From: Phallusia mammillata
Lineage: Eukaryota > Chordata > Ascidiacea > Phlebobranchia > Ascidiidae
Direction of reading: 5' to 3'
Length of the DNA stretch: 64,000 nucleotides
Assembly: GCA_003260075.1 (NCBI GenBank)
Contig: QLIY01000077.1
Location: forward strand, 124,001-188,000
Below the pieces are notes generated by a model. It made no database searches. It saw only the letters and a program-made list of their open reading frames with translations, and was not told where the DNA came from. The position numbers and the translations under genes are program-made. Below, one piece after another: positions 37,021 through 51,500 of this stretch (position 1 is the stretch's first letter; the number at the start of each line of letters is the position of its first letter).

Positions 37021-39723
37021 AGATTTGGACATGTACCAGATGCGCTTCTAGTTGGAAGTTGTCATAAACAGTTTTACCTCACAACTGGTTTACAGCATGC
37101 ACATCTTAAACATCATAAGCCATGAAATGAATAGCAAAACCAGTTTCAGCTGATATTGTAGGTGACAAATGCTGATGAAATGTACAGATTAATATGCAAC
37201 TGTTTTGCACTGAACTTTTGCTATTTCATTTCTATTCTGTCTTCACTGCTTCACCACAATCGTTGTCCCGTCCTGCCAAGATCATGAAGCTTGTGTTTCT
37301 CGCTGCTATAACACATGACATATTTTGTTGCAGTATGAATTTGTACCCATATGCACAAAAAGTGTTGCACAATACATAAGTACTGTTTTGTTATTGCTTT
37401 TGTTGGACAAGTACTGGTCAAGCACAAAATGTTGTTTTAGCCTATTTTCTGAAAATAAGTTAGAACGAGCTGTAATCTGTATTGACTTCAACTAATTAGT
37501 TTACTAGGTAGGATAACTGTACAGTACATCTAAATCATATAAGTGTTAAGTTGCAACATTAGGGCTTGTAATTACAAAACTAACATGGAAAAATCTCTCT
37601 CACATGAGCCCCCCCCCCTCAAGCACAAAATGTTGTTTTAGCCTATTTTCTGAAAATAAGTTAGAATGAGCTTTAATCTGTATTGACTTCAACGAATTAG
37701 CTGACTAGGTAGGATAACTGTACAGTACATCTAAATCATAAGTCTTAAGTTGCTACATTAGGGCTTGTAATTACAAAACTAACATGAATACATCTCTCTC
37801 ACATGAAATTTCAGCTGCAATACAACTAGTAGCATTTATTTCTGTAAAACAGATAGGAGATGTTTGAATAAAATCATGCGCAAAAGGTAAATAAAAACAC
37901 AACACATGAAATATTTGATGCGACGCACATAGCAATATGTCACATAATGACAAGTCGGGAAATTCTGCCAAATTTGTTAAAATCCAACTGTGATTTTGGC
38001 ATCATCACCACATTAGGTTGTTTACTAAATAACAACCTATTAGAAATGGTCTCCACCGCTAATATAAAGAGTTGGAGGATTGCACTTTAAACATTAGATA
38101 AACAATTCCATATGTAATGAGTGACATGTATTGCAATGAAACAAGTCCAAGGTGCTTATCATCGATAGACAACCAACATCTGGGCATAAAGATAAATCAA
38201 TATTTCTCCTTTAAGCAATATCATACTGAAAGAGTAAGCGATAAGAAAAGTGCTTGAACAAAAAGCTTATTCATTACTAAACTAGATCAAGGCTAATGAC
38301 AAATTCAAACAGGACCTTTAGTATTATGCAGCATAACGGTTTACAACATTAACAAATAGTATGTCGGTGTTAAAACTAGAGACTTCCTTGCAGAATAAAA
38401 GACTTGGGTCTATTACAATTTGAAAGGCATGTATGTGTACAAATTTTACCAATATTCTGGGCATAGTTAAGGTTATCAAAATGTGTAATTGCATTTTATT
38501 TTAGTTAATATCAAAAATGAGTACACTATAAGTGGTTCTTAACCGTGGAGGAATTAACTTTAATTTTGACATGTGATTTGTAACTAGAAATGCTTTTGGA
38601 ATATGACTTGTAAAGTTGATAAAAGACCCAATATTAAATGATCTTTGTATGGTATAGCATCTACTATGTAGTCTATTGGGGAGGAATGAAAATATCACAA
38701 ATTGCTAAGTAAGGAATTTGTCGAAAACAGTTGGGAACCATCGATATAAGGGATCAGAGAATGACATAATTTTACAAGGACGAGTTAGTGTGATAATTTT
38801 AGGTTAAATTTTTGTTTCATTGTTCTAACTGCAAGGAGTCCAATACAGAAAAGCAATGACAAAACAAGCAAAGTCAAATAGGTAAACCACATTGTTAAAC
38901 ATCACATATGGTTAAAAGTGTCGAATTTTAACAAGAAATTAGAGAGTTAGTTGAAGAACATGTGTAAGAATCGCATTAAATGGCTTGACTCATTACAATG
39001 AATATCAACCAGTTTGTGTTCTATTGGTTTGTATAATTTTGTAACACTGAAGCATTACAACAAAAAAGTGTAAACAAAATCGCAAAGGTAGGTATAGACT
39101 TTCTTTAATGCTTTAAAAGATCTTTTGGTAGAATTTTAGTGCAGCAAATTGATCGAAAAGTACAGGAATGAAAAAGCATTGACAACTAGGTATATAACAA
39201 ATACACCAGTGTGCATGGTAACAAAAACAATATATTGCTGTTTTTACATTAAAATAATGTATTTGTGCTTGGAGTTTTACATTTCAAATTGAGTGAATAA
39301 AATCTTTCTTTTGCAGTAAAGATAGGAATGGGGTATTTTTGTAGAAACAGTTTTGAAAGTAAAACGGTTGATAATTTTACTGATACCCAATAAAAGACAT
39401 ATACTTTTTCAATTTAAAAAAAAAAGGTTTTCTGAAATCATTGTAATTTGTGAGATATGCAAAAAATATGCAATTTTATGCAACACTGCTTAATAATGAG
39501 TTGGATATAAACACCTTGCAATTTTTCCAGTTTGGCATTAAAATAATAAATAGATTTTTTTGCACTCATATGTCATCATAGTCATGGAATCTGCTTTTGA
39601 TTTCATGCAACCCAAATCATAAATTTCTTTCCTTAGGTCAAAATCCATGTTTCAAATACTTTGATAGGCAGGTTTGTCATTCTTACGCAGGAGGCACAGA
39701 CATGGAAACAATTTGTTGATTGT
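37021..39723. other. convergent intergenic region and 3' UTRs
   Basis: Between the AGPAT5-like and ATP8A-like stops, 2.7 kb carries no recognised gene. AATAAA at 37867-37872 on plus could end AGPAT5 transcripts. TTTATT near 38495 (AATAAA on minus) could serve ATP8A. The 37418-37608 stretch recurs at 37619-37800 after a 10-C run. A weak hAT-like pair of ends lies near 38529 and 38745. Confidence 0.5.
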
Positions 39724-42700
39724 TTATGTTCCCAACGGCTTTACTACGTTCGTATTATATTGTCTGATAAGTTGGGATTGTGAAACTACCCCACCTTCTT
39801 CCTGGGAGAATGCAAAGCCATGGTTGGCGTCGGGAAGTGAACGTACCGACGAACTGCGAGCTCGTTCCTCATTTAAACCAAATCTTGACTCCGAATCGTC
39901 CTGACTTGTACGACTTGCCATTCCAAACATGTTTTTCAAAAGGTGCGCTTTTTCTGTTAGGCTACAAAAACATATGAAGCACCATTGTAGACGTTTTTTT
40001 AACTGGTATTAAAAGCTTGTAACTGACACACTAAAAATTCTATGAATGCTTTTGGGTTATTGTAAAATGTAATTGATTACTTGGTATTTAGGTTATATAT
40101 GCAATAAATGTGATTAACTATAATCATCAGGGTTATACTGTGTTTAAGATTGTGTTAAAATTAACAACATAAGTATTAGATGTAAAACAATGACCTACGA
40201 CTTTGGCACACTACAGAATATTGAAGACAATAGGCATTTTAACACAAAAGCAAGAAATAGCATACTCTTTAAAATAGAAAACTTACCTTTATCAGTAACA
40301 GTAAGTTAGGTAGAACACACAGAAGATATTTTTTTTTAATTTGCAGCTAGCACAAACTAATTGACTACTAATGCTGCATGCAAATTACGCCTTCATGCAA
40401 TATTGCGCTGAAGAAACTAATAAAGCAAACCATGAAAATTTTTAATCTGTTGTAAGAGACAAATGCAAACTGTAATATTTTGTGATTGTTCTTGCTCAAA
40501 ATATTTACCTATATATGAACCCCAAATTATCAAATACCTGAAGGTTTTAAGGCCCACTGCTAATAAGTATAAAAACAAGAATTCTTGTTTTTTATGCATT
40601 AAAATATAATTTTGTAGTGACCATTTTGTAACAAGTTATTCTTTAAGTTACTGAGAACATGCTTTACAAAAAAACGTGTTGCGGCAAATTTGGTGGATAA
40701 TTTGTTTATTTTTTATATTTTTTTCATTTTTGTCTAACTTTGCAAAACATTGATCAGGTATGAGCAAACTCAAGTTCTGCAGTTTTGGTGTTTTGAATGT
40801 AGTGAGATGAATTTTGTGATGTTTCATGGTGAGATAATGCAAAACATAATTTCATGCAGTCGAGATGAAAATATTCGGTCTATTTTCATACCCAAATCAC
40901 AACCACAATTGATGAAGCTTTATGTTGGAATCACGTTGTATTGGTAAGTATAGTTTCAGAAGAACAACACCTAAAACATATTCAAGGAAACAAACTCAAA
41001 TTAAACGTTGCTTGTGCGTCAATGCACCCATGGGTTGCAAGAATTGGGGCACAACAGTTATTGGTTGGAAAATTAATGACAAATTGCAATGTTTAAAGGG
41101 GTGGTTGCCTTTCATTTTGCATGTGTTTTTTGATATATTTAAATCAGAAAAAGGTTGAAAAAAAGCCTTACATAATGTATGCAAATAATGCATAGATTTT
41201 TTTAAATGTTAACAATAAAAAAGTCTAATTACAGCTTGAGTGCTTGTTGTCATTCACTGTCTTTTCTTGAAAACAAAATATTTGACTAAATATGTTTTTC
41301 TAGAAATATTGGCTTAACTATACATTTGCATAAACTCCATTTAATGTAAATTAGTACAATTATTGGTTGAGAAGTCATCATTTAAAACACAATCAAATGT
41401 AAATGTCTGCATTGCATTAAAGCGCTTTAACCGATTGTGTATGCATTTATGTATTTAAACCCAAAATGTATTTGGCACTGTGGATTTCTAGACGTCCTTA
41501 CACTTTTAGTATCTCTAAATGCTGTCTTTAAAAGGCTTTTTAAACACCTAAAAATAAAATTGAGTCAATTAAGATCAATCATAATGTGATGTTAGACATG
41601 CAAATGGAAATTAATCCTCCCACCAAGCAAAAATAGAAAATTGTGTCACTGCAAAAATCGGTAAACGCTAATTTCCTCTACAGCCAAATCACAGGTTTCA
41701 ATTAAACCTTTTGAACCTCACCAAAATATCAGGCAGTCGGTTTGATTCGATCATATTCATACTTCTGGTAGTCTCTAATAAACAGGCCAGTAAAAATATC
41801 TAATGCAGCATCAAAATGTTAGAATGTACACTTTCCAAATCAAAACAGACCGAAAAGATTACACCAAGATGTAAATAGATGCATACCCATTTATTCTTTG
41901 GGTGCAATGATTGTCCTGTGCAGATGGTGTATAGAGTTTACATATTCATGACAAACAAAGAACTTTGTGAAAAAATAACAAGGGCATAATAGGTTGACAA
42001 GCTTGTTAACAAATGTATCATGAATTGATCTTCAAATAATCAATGGGAATACAAAAAAGAGGGAGGCCAAACTGGCAAAAAATAGATTGTGCCCAGAAAT
42101 CAACTTAAAACAAACCCATATGACAAATAAACAACCCTTTTAATTTTTGTCGATGCTTAAATCACATCCCCAGTGCCCAAATCAAAATATATTGCTATTA
42201 TCATAGTTGAAATAAAAATAAATCATATAATGTTCACTTGATGCCTATGTGTTTTGGAGTAAAGACGTACATATTATATTGGTTTTGCATATTTCATACA
42301 TGTCATGAAACTGACATAGAGCCCTTATAATGTTCCATAGCAGCTGCATATCCTCTATTTGAAATACAGACAAATATTGTACAGTTATCCTCACAAAACG
42401 GTTACTTGCGATAAAAACTTTGTCAATTGGTTGTGAATTAACTGTACACAATGTTTTGGAACACAACCATTTTTTGTGTGAAGGTTTTACAATCAAATCA
42501 AAAATCTGTCAGTTAAGGTGCAGAACGCAATGAGCTCAGCGATTTCACATGAACTGATGCTGTTAGTTGAAACTTTACAAAACGTTACCACGAAGACAGT
42601 GGAAGAAATGTTTTTGTGGAAACACGACATGCTAAGAATCATTCATGCTCAGCATTGCTGATTTTGTTTCTACTGAAAGCAAGCACGGCGTAAGTCTTGC

Positions 42701-42939
42701 ACAGTTTTTTTGTCAAAAATTTTTAACGAGAAACAAAATACGTACAGTTACAGTTAAAACAATGATCTTACACTTGGTCTACAAGGTAAAATTACTACAT
42801 TTAGGGAAACAATTACATACCTTTGTCTAGCTGCTGCCATTATAGTCTGGCTTGGGTCCAGGTGTTCCATTTCCATTTCTTGAACTTCTTCTACAACTGA
42901 TTTCATAAACCGTCGCCGGCATCTGTACAAAAAAAAAAT

Positions 42940-43030
<91 letters not shown>

Positions 43031-46000
43031 AATTACAAATTCTATACATTTAGTGTAAACATATTATAGATTTTCAAGGTCTGTAACGTCACCAATGGTG
43101 CACTAAGCTGTACAGGCCCCAGAAGTCTGCATTTTTCACCATCTAAAACAGTCATCTGTGTTCTTGGATACCCTTTTGAACACCAGTTTTGTATGTTAGC
43201 AGGGCATGAATATGCAAATTTAATGCTAGGGTCAGTTTGTGCAACTGCTCGGCCAAGCACCGAGCATCAAAAACAGCGATGCTCGGTACAGAGTACTGAG
43301 GTTCTGGCTCAACTCAGTCCATTCATAGTATTTACAGTAAACCGTGGTTAATTCGAACCTGATAGCATCACAAAATCCATCTGGATAAGGCTAAGATCTG
43401 GTTTACCCGATGTGACAAAATAAACAGTGTAACAAGTAGCAAACAGTAAGCAGTTGTTATAAACCACCACATTACTTGATTTGTCTTGTTATTTTATTAA
43501 GGGTAATAATTTCAACATAATCTTTTAAACAACTTACACTTTCCAGAGTAAATCCCTGAACAGCACTGTGATTGGGAAAAACAGTAATCCGAACCAAAAA
43601 ATCCCGCACGAAAGCACGTTGTCAGCTTGACCGAGCATTTCTGCTCCGATTGGGAACGCGGGAAAGAAGTGGGAATAAACACCGAAGAAAAACAACCAGA
43701 ATAACATGCTTCCCCATACTGCTATGTGTGTGAACTAAAAGATTGCAAAAAAGAGATAACACAAAAATTGTGGAAACAGAATTACTGGATTTCACACAAA
43801 ATATAATTAACATTTTTGTAAAGAATATCATTTCACTTACTATCGTCCAAGTTGAAGATTCCAACCCGGCTTTCAGACACACAGTGATGACACAATACTA
43901 AAATGTGAATAGAAAACATCAGTAAATTTGTTTTCAAATATTGGCAAAACCTGATGGGTAAAGTCAAAATAGTAGCCTTAATTTATTTCTGTTTAAGGGA
44001 CCTTTAGTTGATGGGTCAACTGGGAAATATCCACAGGGCTTCAAATTCCATCCAATTTAGAAAAGTTTAAAGTAGTCTTACTTGGCCCAAAAAGGTACAA
44101 ACTCATTGAAGTCAAAAAGCGAAAAAAAAACGAAAAAAACAATCCCCAAAAATGTTGTGTCACCAGCAAAAAAAGTTTATCTTGTGGAAATATATTTCTC
44201 AGCATTTAGTGACTCACTGTGTAAACAAAGTTGCCAAGAAACAAGTAACCGCCTGTCATACCGTTTGAGAATGCAATATCTAAAACAAAACAATGAAACA
44301 AGATTAACACAAGAAAGCATTAACATAAGCAAACTGTTAAGATGAACATAAATTCATAACTGGGATCAGCCCTGAAGCGTCTATGCAGACATAAGCAAAC
44401 AACTGACTATTTCTCTAAACTAAAAAGGGCAATCCTGTACAAATTACATTAAAAAAACGATTTACTAATTATATCCGTGGGGTCACCGCAACTTGGCAAA
44501 TGTTATCAAGGGGTCACGGCACCAGAAAGGTTGGAAACCGCTGTACTAAAACAGCATGATTTTTGTATGTTCCTGTTTATAACATTAGACCCCTTATCAG
44601 CGAGCCAGTGGTTCTCAACCTTATATTGATGATGTACCACCTGAACACTTTTTCTATCGCTGCATACCAACTAAACTCCCTTTGGATGGGTAAACTAGAG
44701 ATAGGCCTATTCAAAAAAATAAGTCCAAGACATGGGTTTCTTACCATTCCACAGTGTTAGAGCAGGAAGAAAGAACAGCATGAGGGAATGAACTGTTGAA
44801 TTGAGAAACATTTTCCAGAACACGCGAGCATTGTATTTCACCGCTGATTGTGATATTGAGTAAAGCTGAGGGTATTTTAACATCACCTTGCAACTACATG
44901 TGCGCTCGAAAATACCAAGAGCAAAAGGAGGAAGGGCAGTGAAAAACTGAAAGAAAGTTGTAATTAATTTTAGTTTTTAAAAGTCAAGAAAAAACTGATA
45001 AGTAAGGTCATACCTTATAACTTAACTTTTTTTCTGTATTTGGTTTGTGAGGAAGTTTTAAATAGCTAACACCACAGATTTAGATTTGAATTTTTTTTAA
45101 ATACAGTAAAAACATGAAACACTGTAGATAACCAGATAGATTGTAAACAAACATGGCAAAGAGAATTGCATAACAATATATCAATAACTCATTTTTAAAC
45201 TACATGTTTTCACCGTTTTTCTGCTGTACACATGTTAGCATTAACAGTTTTTCCTAAATAGAAAAGAGCAAAACATTTACCCCCCCCCCATAGCTAACAC
45301 CACAGATTTAGATTTGAATTTTTAAAAATACAGTTAAAACATGAAACACTGTAGATAACTAGATAGATAGTAAACAAACATGGCAAAGAGAATGGCTCAA
45401 CAATATATCAATAACTCATTTTTAAACTACATGTTTTCACTGTTTTTTTGTTGCATACATGTTAGCATTGACAGTTTGTACTAAAATAAACAAATGAAAA
45501 ACAACAACAGCTCAATTCTAATTTACTTACCAAATTATAAAATGAAATTGTCCAACGATCGAATAAAATTTGACCAGAAAAGCCGTTAAAAAATGCAAAC
45601 CATAGCTGTGAAAAATAAAACAATTAAAAACACATTTTTTAAACATTTACAAGTAAACACTTACCTCAATTAGATACAGGCAAATATTTTTGTAGAACGA
45701 GAACAGAATGCACTTTGCAATTCGATTATAATTCCATGCACCGTGGACTAGCAGCAACTTTTGCAGAAAGGCAAACTAGAAAATCAAAAATAAAATTTTA
45801 ACTCTTGTAACAGAAAATGTTTCAGGTTTAAACGACTCCAAAAAAATTAAACAAAAATCTAAAGATGTATTTAAGTTGCACAGACAATTAAGTGACTAAA
45901 CATTTCTCATGTCAACTTAAAACACACTTTTAACTTTAAAAGTTTTTTTTAAATCCATAAACTTTTTTAGTGTTTACAACAAAAAATTTCCTCAACATGT

Positions 46001-48537
46001 TTGGTAAAAAAAGAGGAAAACATAGACTTTTCAGTAAAACATGTTACTTTTATTGTTACCAAAACAAACCACCCACCTGTGCAATGGAGTAGTCAGATGA
46101 ATTGGCAGCTTGTAAGCCTTCATTTCCACTTATTCCGATCCCTACATGAGCAGCTTGTATCATGCTAACGTCATTAGCACCGTCCCCGATTGCTAGCGTG
46201 ATTGCCTTACAGTGTGTCTTCACCTGTGCCGAAATGGGTGAAACATGATAAAAGTGCAAACAGAAGACTAGATGTGGTAACATGGGAGATATAGGGTTGC
46301 GAATATTTATATTAAAAGTTATTAGATAACATGCCTATAATCAGCTGCAGACAGTGCACACTGTTTCAACCGATAAGGTCTCATCAGTGCAGCTCGTAAC
46401 AAGACATATGTCGTTATTGACTAGTTCAAGTAAATTCTTCAAACTAAACTAAATTCACTTTGCATGTTGTTGCGGCATTACTTTTGCCAGGAATAAATTG
46501 ACTTTTAGTTATTAACTACAGGTTTTGTTTCATGTAAGCATGTTCACTTTCATAAACATATTTAGCGTGGACCGTTAGCGCTAAAAAAAAAATTGTGAAG
46601 GGACTGTTATGACAAAAATTTAAACAAATTGAGAACCAATTTTCTAAACTCACCAACTCAACGATTTCGGCTTTTTGCATTGGTGACACTCGACAGCAGA
46701 CAACAGCTTTACAGGAGAGAGCCAGATCAAGAAACATTGACTGTAGTTCAGGGTTTAGTGCATATTTTAACGTGGCTCCCGTTACCACAAGAGCGATGTC
46801 GTTTTCCATGCGAAGAAACTCATGGCCGATTTCGTTGACGGCATCGTTCATTGTCTGTCTTGTGCCCTGTCAATGCGTTCATAATGTGTTTATAAATAAG
46901 TAGTTGAAAGTCATGACATACAGCATATTACAATGAGACATTCAGTGACCATACTTTACAAACTGCAAAGCAATTCACACTGAAAAAATGTATTTAAAAA
47001 GTGCATTAACAATTATAGATCAAACCATTTAAACTACAAAAGATCACCACAAAAAGTGTTTGGCACTTATTATAAGAATACATTTTATTAAACTTTCGTA
47101 TTTTAGCAAATTATTTCAAAAAATTACAATCAATTAAAACCATGTACAAATGATTTAAACACAGTAAAATTATGTTTCCAAATCCCACAACAACCACAAT
47201 TTTATACATCCCTGGTTAATCCTGAATTTTATAACACTAATGTAAGCATTAAGCCCATAAATGATAAGCTGCAGACAGTGCACAAGCACAATGTTTCAAC
47301 CTATATTTTGGTTCCAAACCAGTTAAAGGCCATTGTTAGCCAATTTCCTCTGTGCTGTATGCCCAGTTGTGGCATCGCACAGAATAGGTGCGACATTGGC
47401 TTTTGCTCCCAACAAACTGGAGTGCCGTTGGATGGCTACACTAGCCAATACAGCCAATCTCTTGTCACCTGCTGCACTGATAAAACCTTATAGGTAGAAA
47501 CAGTGTGCACTGTCGGTGCTTGTTACAAAAATTAATTTAATAACTGACCTCTAGTGACCCTTCACTTAATATAATGGATGACATGGAGGGTGTTATAAGA
47601 TGACACGAGTGCGCAATGTTGATGGCAGTTTCTTGTTTATCTCCTGTCAGCATCCATATTTTAATGTCAGCTTTTGCGAGGGTGGCTATCGCGTCAGGTA
47701 CCCCATCTTGAAGTTTGTCCTCAATTGCTGATGCTCCAATTAACTCCAGATCCTAAGTTATGTATTTTTTGTCACAAGTGTTTATGTTTTATGGTGAAAA
47801 TAACGGCCCAAATAGACGTAAAAAGCGACATGCTTTATTGTTCAAACATTCTACGCACCTTTTTATCTATCGATTTTATGCGACGCTTGTTTCACACCTT
47901 TTTATCATTCCTTTATGCGACTCAAGTGTATATAAATGGGTGTAACTGATGTGGACTTCACATCACTGATGATGGCATGAGCATGTGCCGAAACGTTTGA
48001 ACAATAAAGCATGTCGCTTTTTACGTCTATTTGGGCCATTGTTTTCACCGTTAAACTTATGAACAGATCCATATATAGTGTTTATGTTTAATTAACATGA
48101 ATAAAAGTTTGGTTTCAAAGAGTAAAATGACACCGGCATATTATAAATGCACCAAGAAATATAAGTAACAAACATACATTTTTGTCCATTATAGAAGTGA
48201 AAAAGTGAAACAAAACAAGGCAAAATTTAACACTAGAATTATTCAGTTCTATGTTGGCCCAGTAAGTGTTCTTTAAATTAGATTTTTTAACAAAGCACAG
48301 CATTCAAAATATTGCAATTTTTTGACTTATCCTACAATAACATGACAAAGACAGCAAATTAGTAACGCAAGGAAAAATGTATTTAATGTTATTTTGGTCA
48401 ACTATAAAAGATTAATTTCAAAAAGGCCTAGCCACAAACAAATAGATGTTAGCCCAGTATTGAGCAATTCATTTTCGGTAAAGCTCCAAATGAATTGGCG
48501 TTCTATGTTTATACTGGTACCTTTTCAACAAGTTCAT

Positions 48538-48594
<57 letters not shown>

Positions 48595-51500
48595 AAAGCG
48601 ACATGCTTTATTGTTCAAACGTTTCGGCACATGCTCATGCCATCATCAGTGATGTGAAGTCCACATCAGTTACACCCATTTATATACACTTGAGTCGCAT
48701 AAAGGAATGATAAAAAGGTGCGAAACAAGCGTCGCATAAAATCGATAGATAAAAAGGTGCGCCCCCCCCCCTAATAAATACCGTCATTCCATTCCTGCAA
48801 TAAAACAATTTGACCTATTGTCTGGGGGAATATAACTTATTAAAATAGGTATCAAATGAATGCTGAGGGTAAATATTAAAAAAATGCTGCTTAATGGAAA
48901 GTTATATTGTTCTAGTTTGGCAAACCCTGACGTATGCTAAGGTTAATTAGGTTAAAGGTCAAAGCCTGGAAGTTGATTTTAATCGCCTATTAAGTGATTC
49001 AGAAAATGAAAAAATCTACTAGCACATATAAAACTGTTGGTATGCAAAGTCACTATTATTTTGACATTTCCAGTGCACTAAGAAGCATTTAAAAACTTTC
49101 AAATTCTGAATCTTTTGTGGTTAAATTTGCTTTACAATACATTTTTTTGCTATTTATACTGGAAGCAACAAAGAATATAGTCGTATTGGGTCTTTACCAT
49201 TTTTACATACTTGGTAAAATGCTTCATCCAACACAGTTTGTGCAAAACACAGCGTTCGTAATCCCTCTCTTGCGAACTCTCGTAAATGGCACTCAGTGGT
49301 ATCTATAAAAACATTTTTTTTGCTTATTTTTTATTAATAATGTCAGCAAGTCATACACCAAGGGGCAACAATGAGTATAAACTGTTACTTAAGCAATTCC
49401 CAACCTTTTTCAACAAATTCCTCCCTTAACAGTTCAAAATATTTTTTTTTTCTACCTAATAGACCAGTGGTTCCCAACCTTATGTGGACCATGGCCCCCT
49501 ACACGTAACTTTTTGACCTTGTGGCCCCCTTCCAGTAACCCTGTAAGTCCTGTGGCCCCCTTAAAAAATTAAAATGGCAGCCCGTGTTTGAATTCGGTAC
49601 TAATTTTGGCTTTAAACAGGTCGAATAGTGCAAAAAAGAATCTGTAATCGTGAAAAACCTTAATATAGGCCCCCCCCCCCCTGGAAGCAACAAAGAATAT
49701 AGTCGTATTGGGTCTTTACCATTTTTACTTACTTGGTAAAATGCTTCATCCAACACAGTTTGTGCGAAACAAAGCGTTCGCAATCCCTCTCTTGCGAACT
49801 CTCGTAAATGACCCCCCCCCCAGCTCGTGGCCCCCCTGGGGGGCCATAGGCCCTGGTTGGGAACCACTGTAATTCTATAGTAGAGGCAAAACCATAAAAA
49901 GGTCAATTTAAATTGAGTATTTTATCAACTCAACAAGTTATATTCCCAGAGCTTAAGTATCTATTTACAAACCACATGTAAAAGTTAAAGTACATTTCTC
50001 CCCTAAAGTTTTCAATATCCTCCCAGGTTGGGAACCACTGCACTGGAGTAAGTCCATTTACACATATTTGCCAAATGAAATGTACCCCCCCCCCGTATTT
50101 TATCAACTCAACAAGTTATATTCCCAGAGCTTAAGTATCTATGTACAAACCACATGTAAAAGTTAAAGTAAATTCCTCCCCTAAAGTTTTAAATATCCTC
50201 CCAGGTTGGGAACCACTGCACTGGAGTAAGTTCATTTGCACATAATTGCCAAATGAAATGTAAAACTACCCAAAAAGTTTCACCTTTAAATTTTGATTCA
50301 TCGCAGAGCCGCTCGAATATAACGTTGTCGGCTCCTTTACACATCAATCGAATCTTTCCATCCGGACATCGGACGATAACTGACATTCGTTTACGATCGC
50401 TGCTGAATTCCAACACATTAAGAATGTCATAGCTTTCATCTTTATCCAACTGTAAGAATGTAAAATTAAAGAATAGATGAATGTGTGTTCACTAAACTGA
50501 TACAATATACCCCCCCCCCTGCTCGGGGATCGGTCTAGCATTTGCACAAACTGACCCGAGCATTAAATTTGCATACTCATGCCCTGCAAACATACAAAAC
50601 TAGTGAAAGGGTACCCAGGTACAAAAATGCCGGTTTTAAATGCGCTAGATGTTGAATAGACTCTTCTAGGGCTTGTACAGCTTAATACACTGCAGGTGAC
50701 GTAAGGGAAAGCTACAAAACTAGCGTGGAATTGGGAATGTTTGTGATGTCACAATGCACTGATCATTAACATGAGACGCTCGGTGCTCAACAAAAAAGAA
50801 CATTCGCAGTTTTGGCCCATCCCTATTAAATAGTAAAAATGCCAATTAAATTTTGGGCGTTTAGGCAGTCATGAAATTAATTTGTAACATTTGCTACTAA
50901 GTTTTGAGTCACTTACTCAATACAATCATCATCCATTTTCTGATCAACATCATCGCGATTATTTGGAGTTGTTTCTTCAACAGTTTTTCTTGGCCTCTCT
51001 GGCACCACCGTGTGACACACTGACATCATGGTAACAAAGTCGCGAACATATCGGTTTCCATCCTGTACAATGCAACCCTTATTTCACAACTTTTTTGCAT
51101 TAATTGGTTACTCCAAAAATTGTACTACAGCATACCACCAAGGTTTTTCACATGTACCATTGTACGGATTAGGAGAAGATCCTAATTAACCGATGTCGAT
51201 CAGTTAAAGCCTTACCACATTACAAATCATTTCTACCTTTTAACTGAATTCGATTTAACCAAGGTTTATTGTACTAGTGTTTACGAAGTACAATTGTCTT
51301 TTTTGTTTTTTAGGCATAAAGAAAAAATGCCCCCCCCCCATACAATATAAAGACACTTTAGCTCTGGGAATATGACATGTAAAGTTGATAAAAGACCCAA
51401 TTTTAAATGATCTTTGTATGGTTCATCTAATAAGTAAAATTTGACCTCTTCATAAAATTTTACATATAGTATGGCATAGGCCTTACTAATGTGGAGAATT

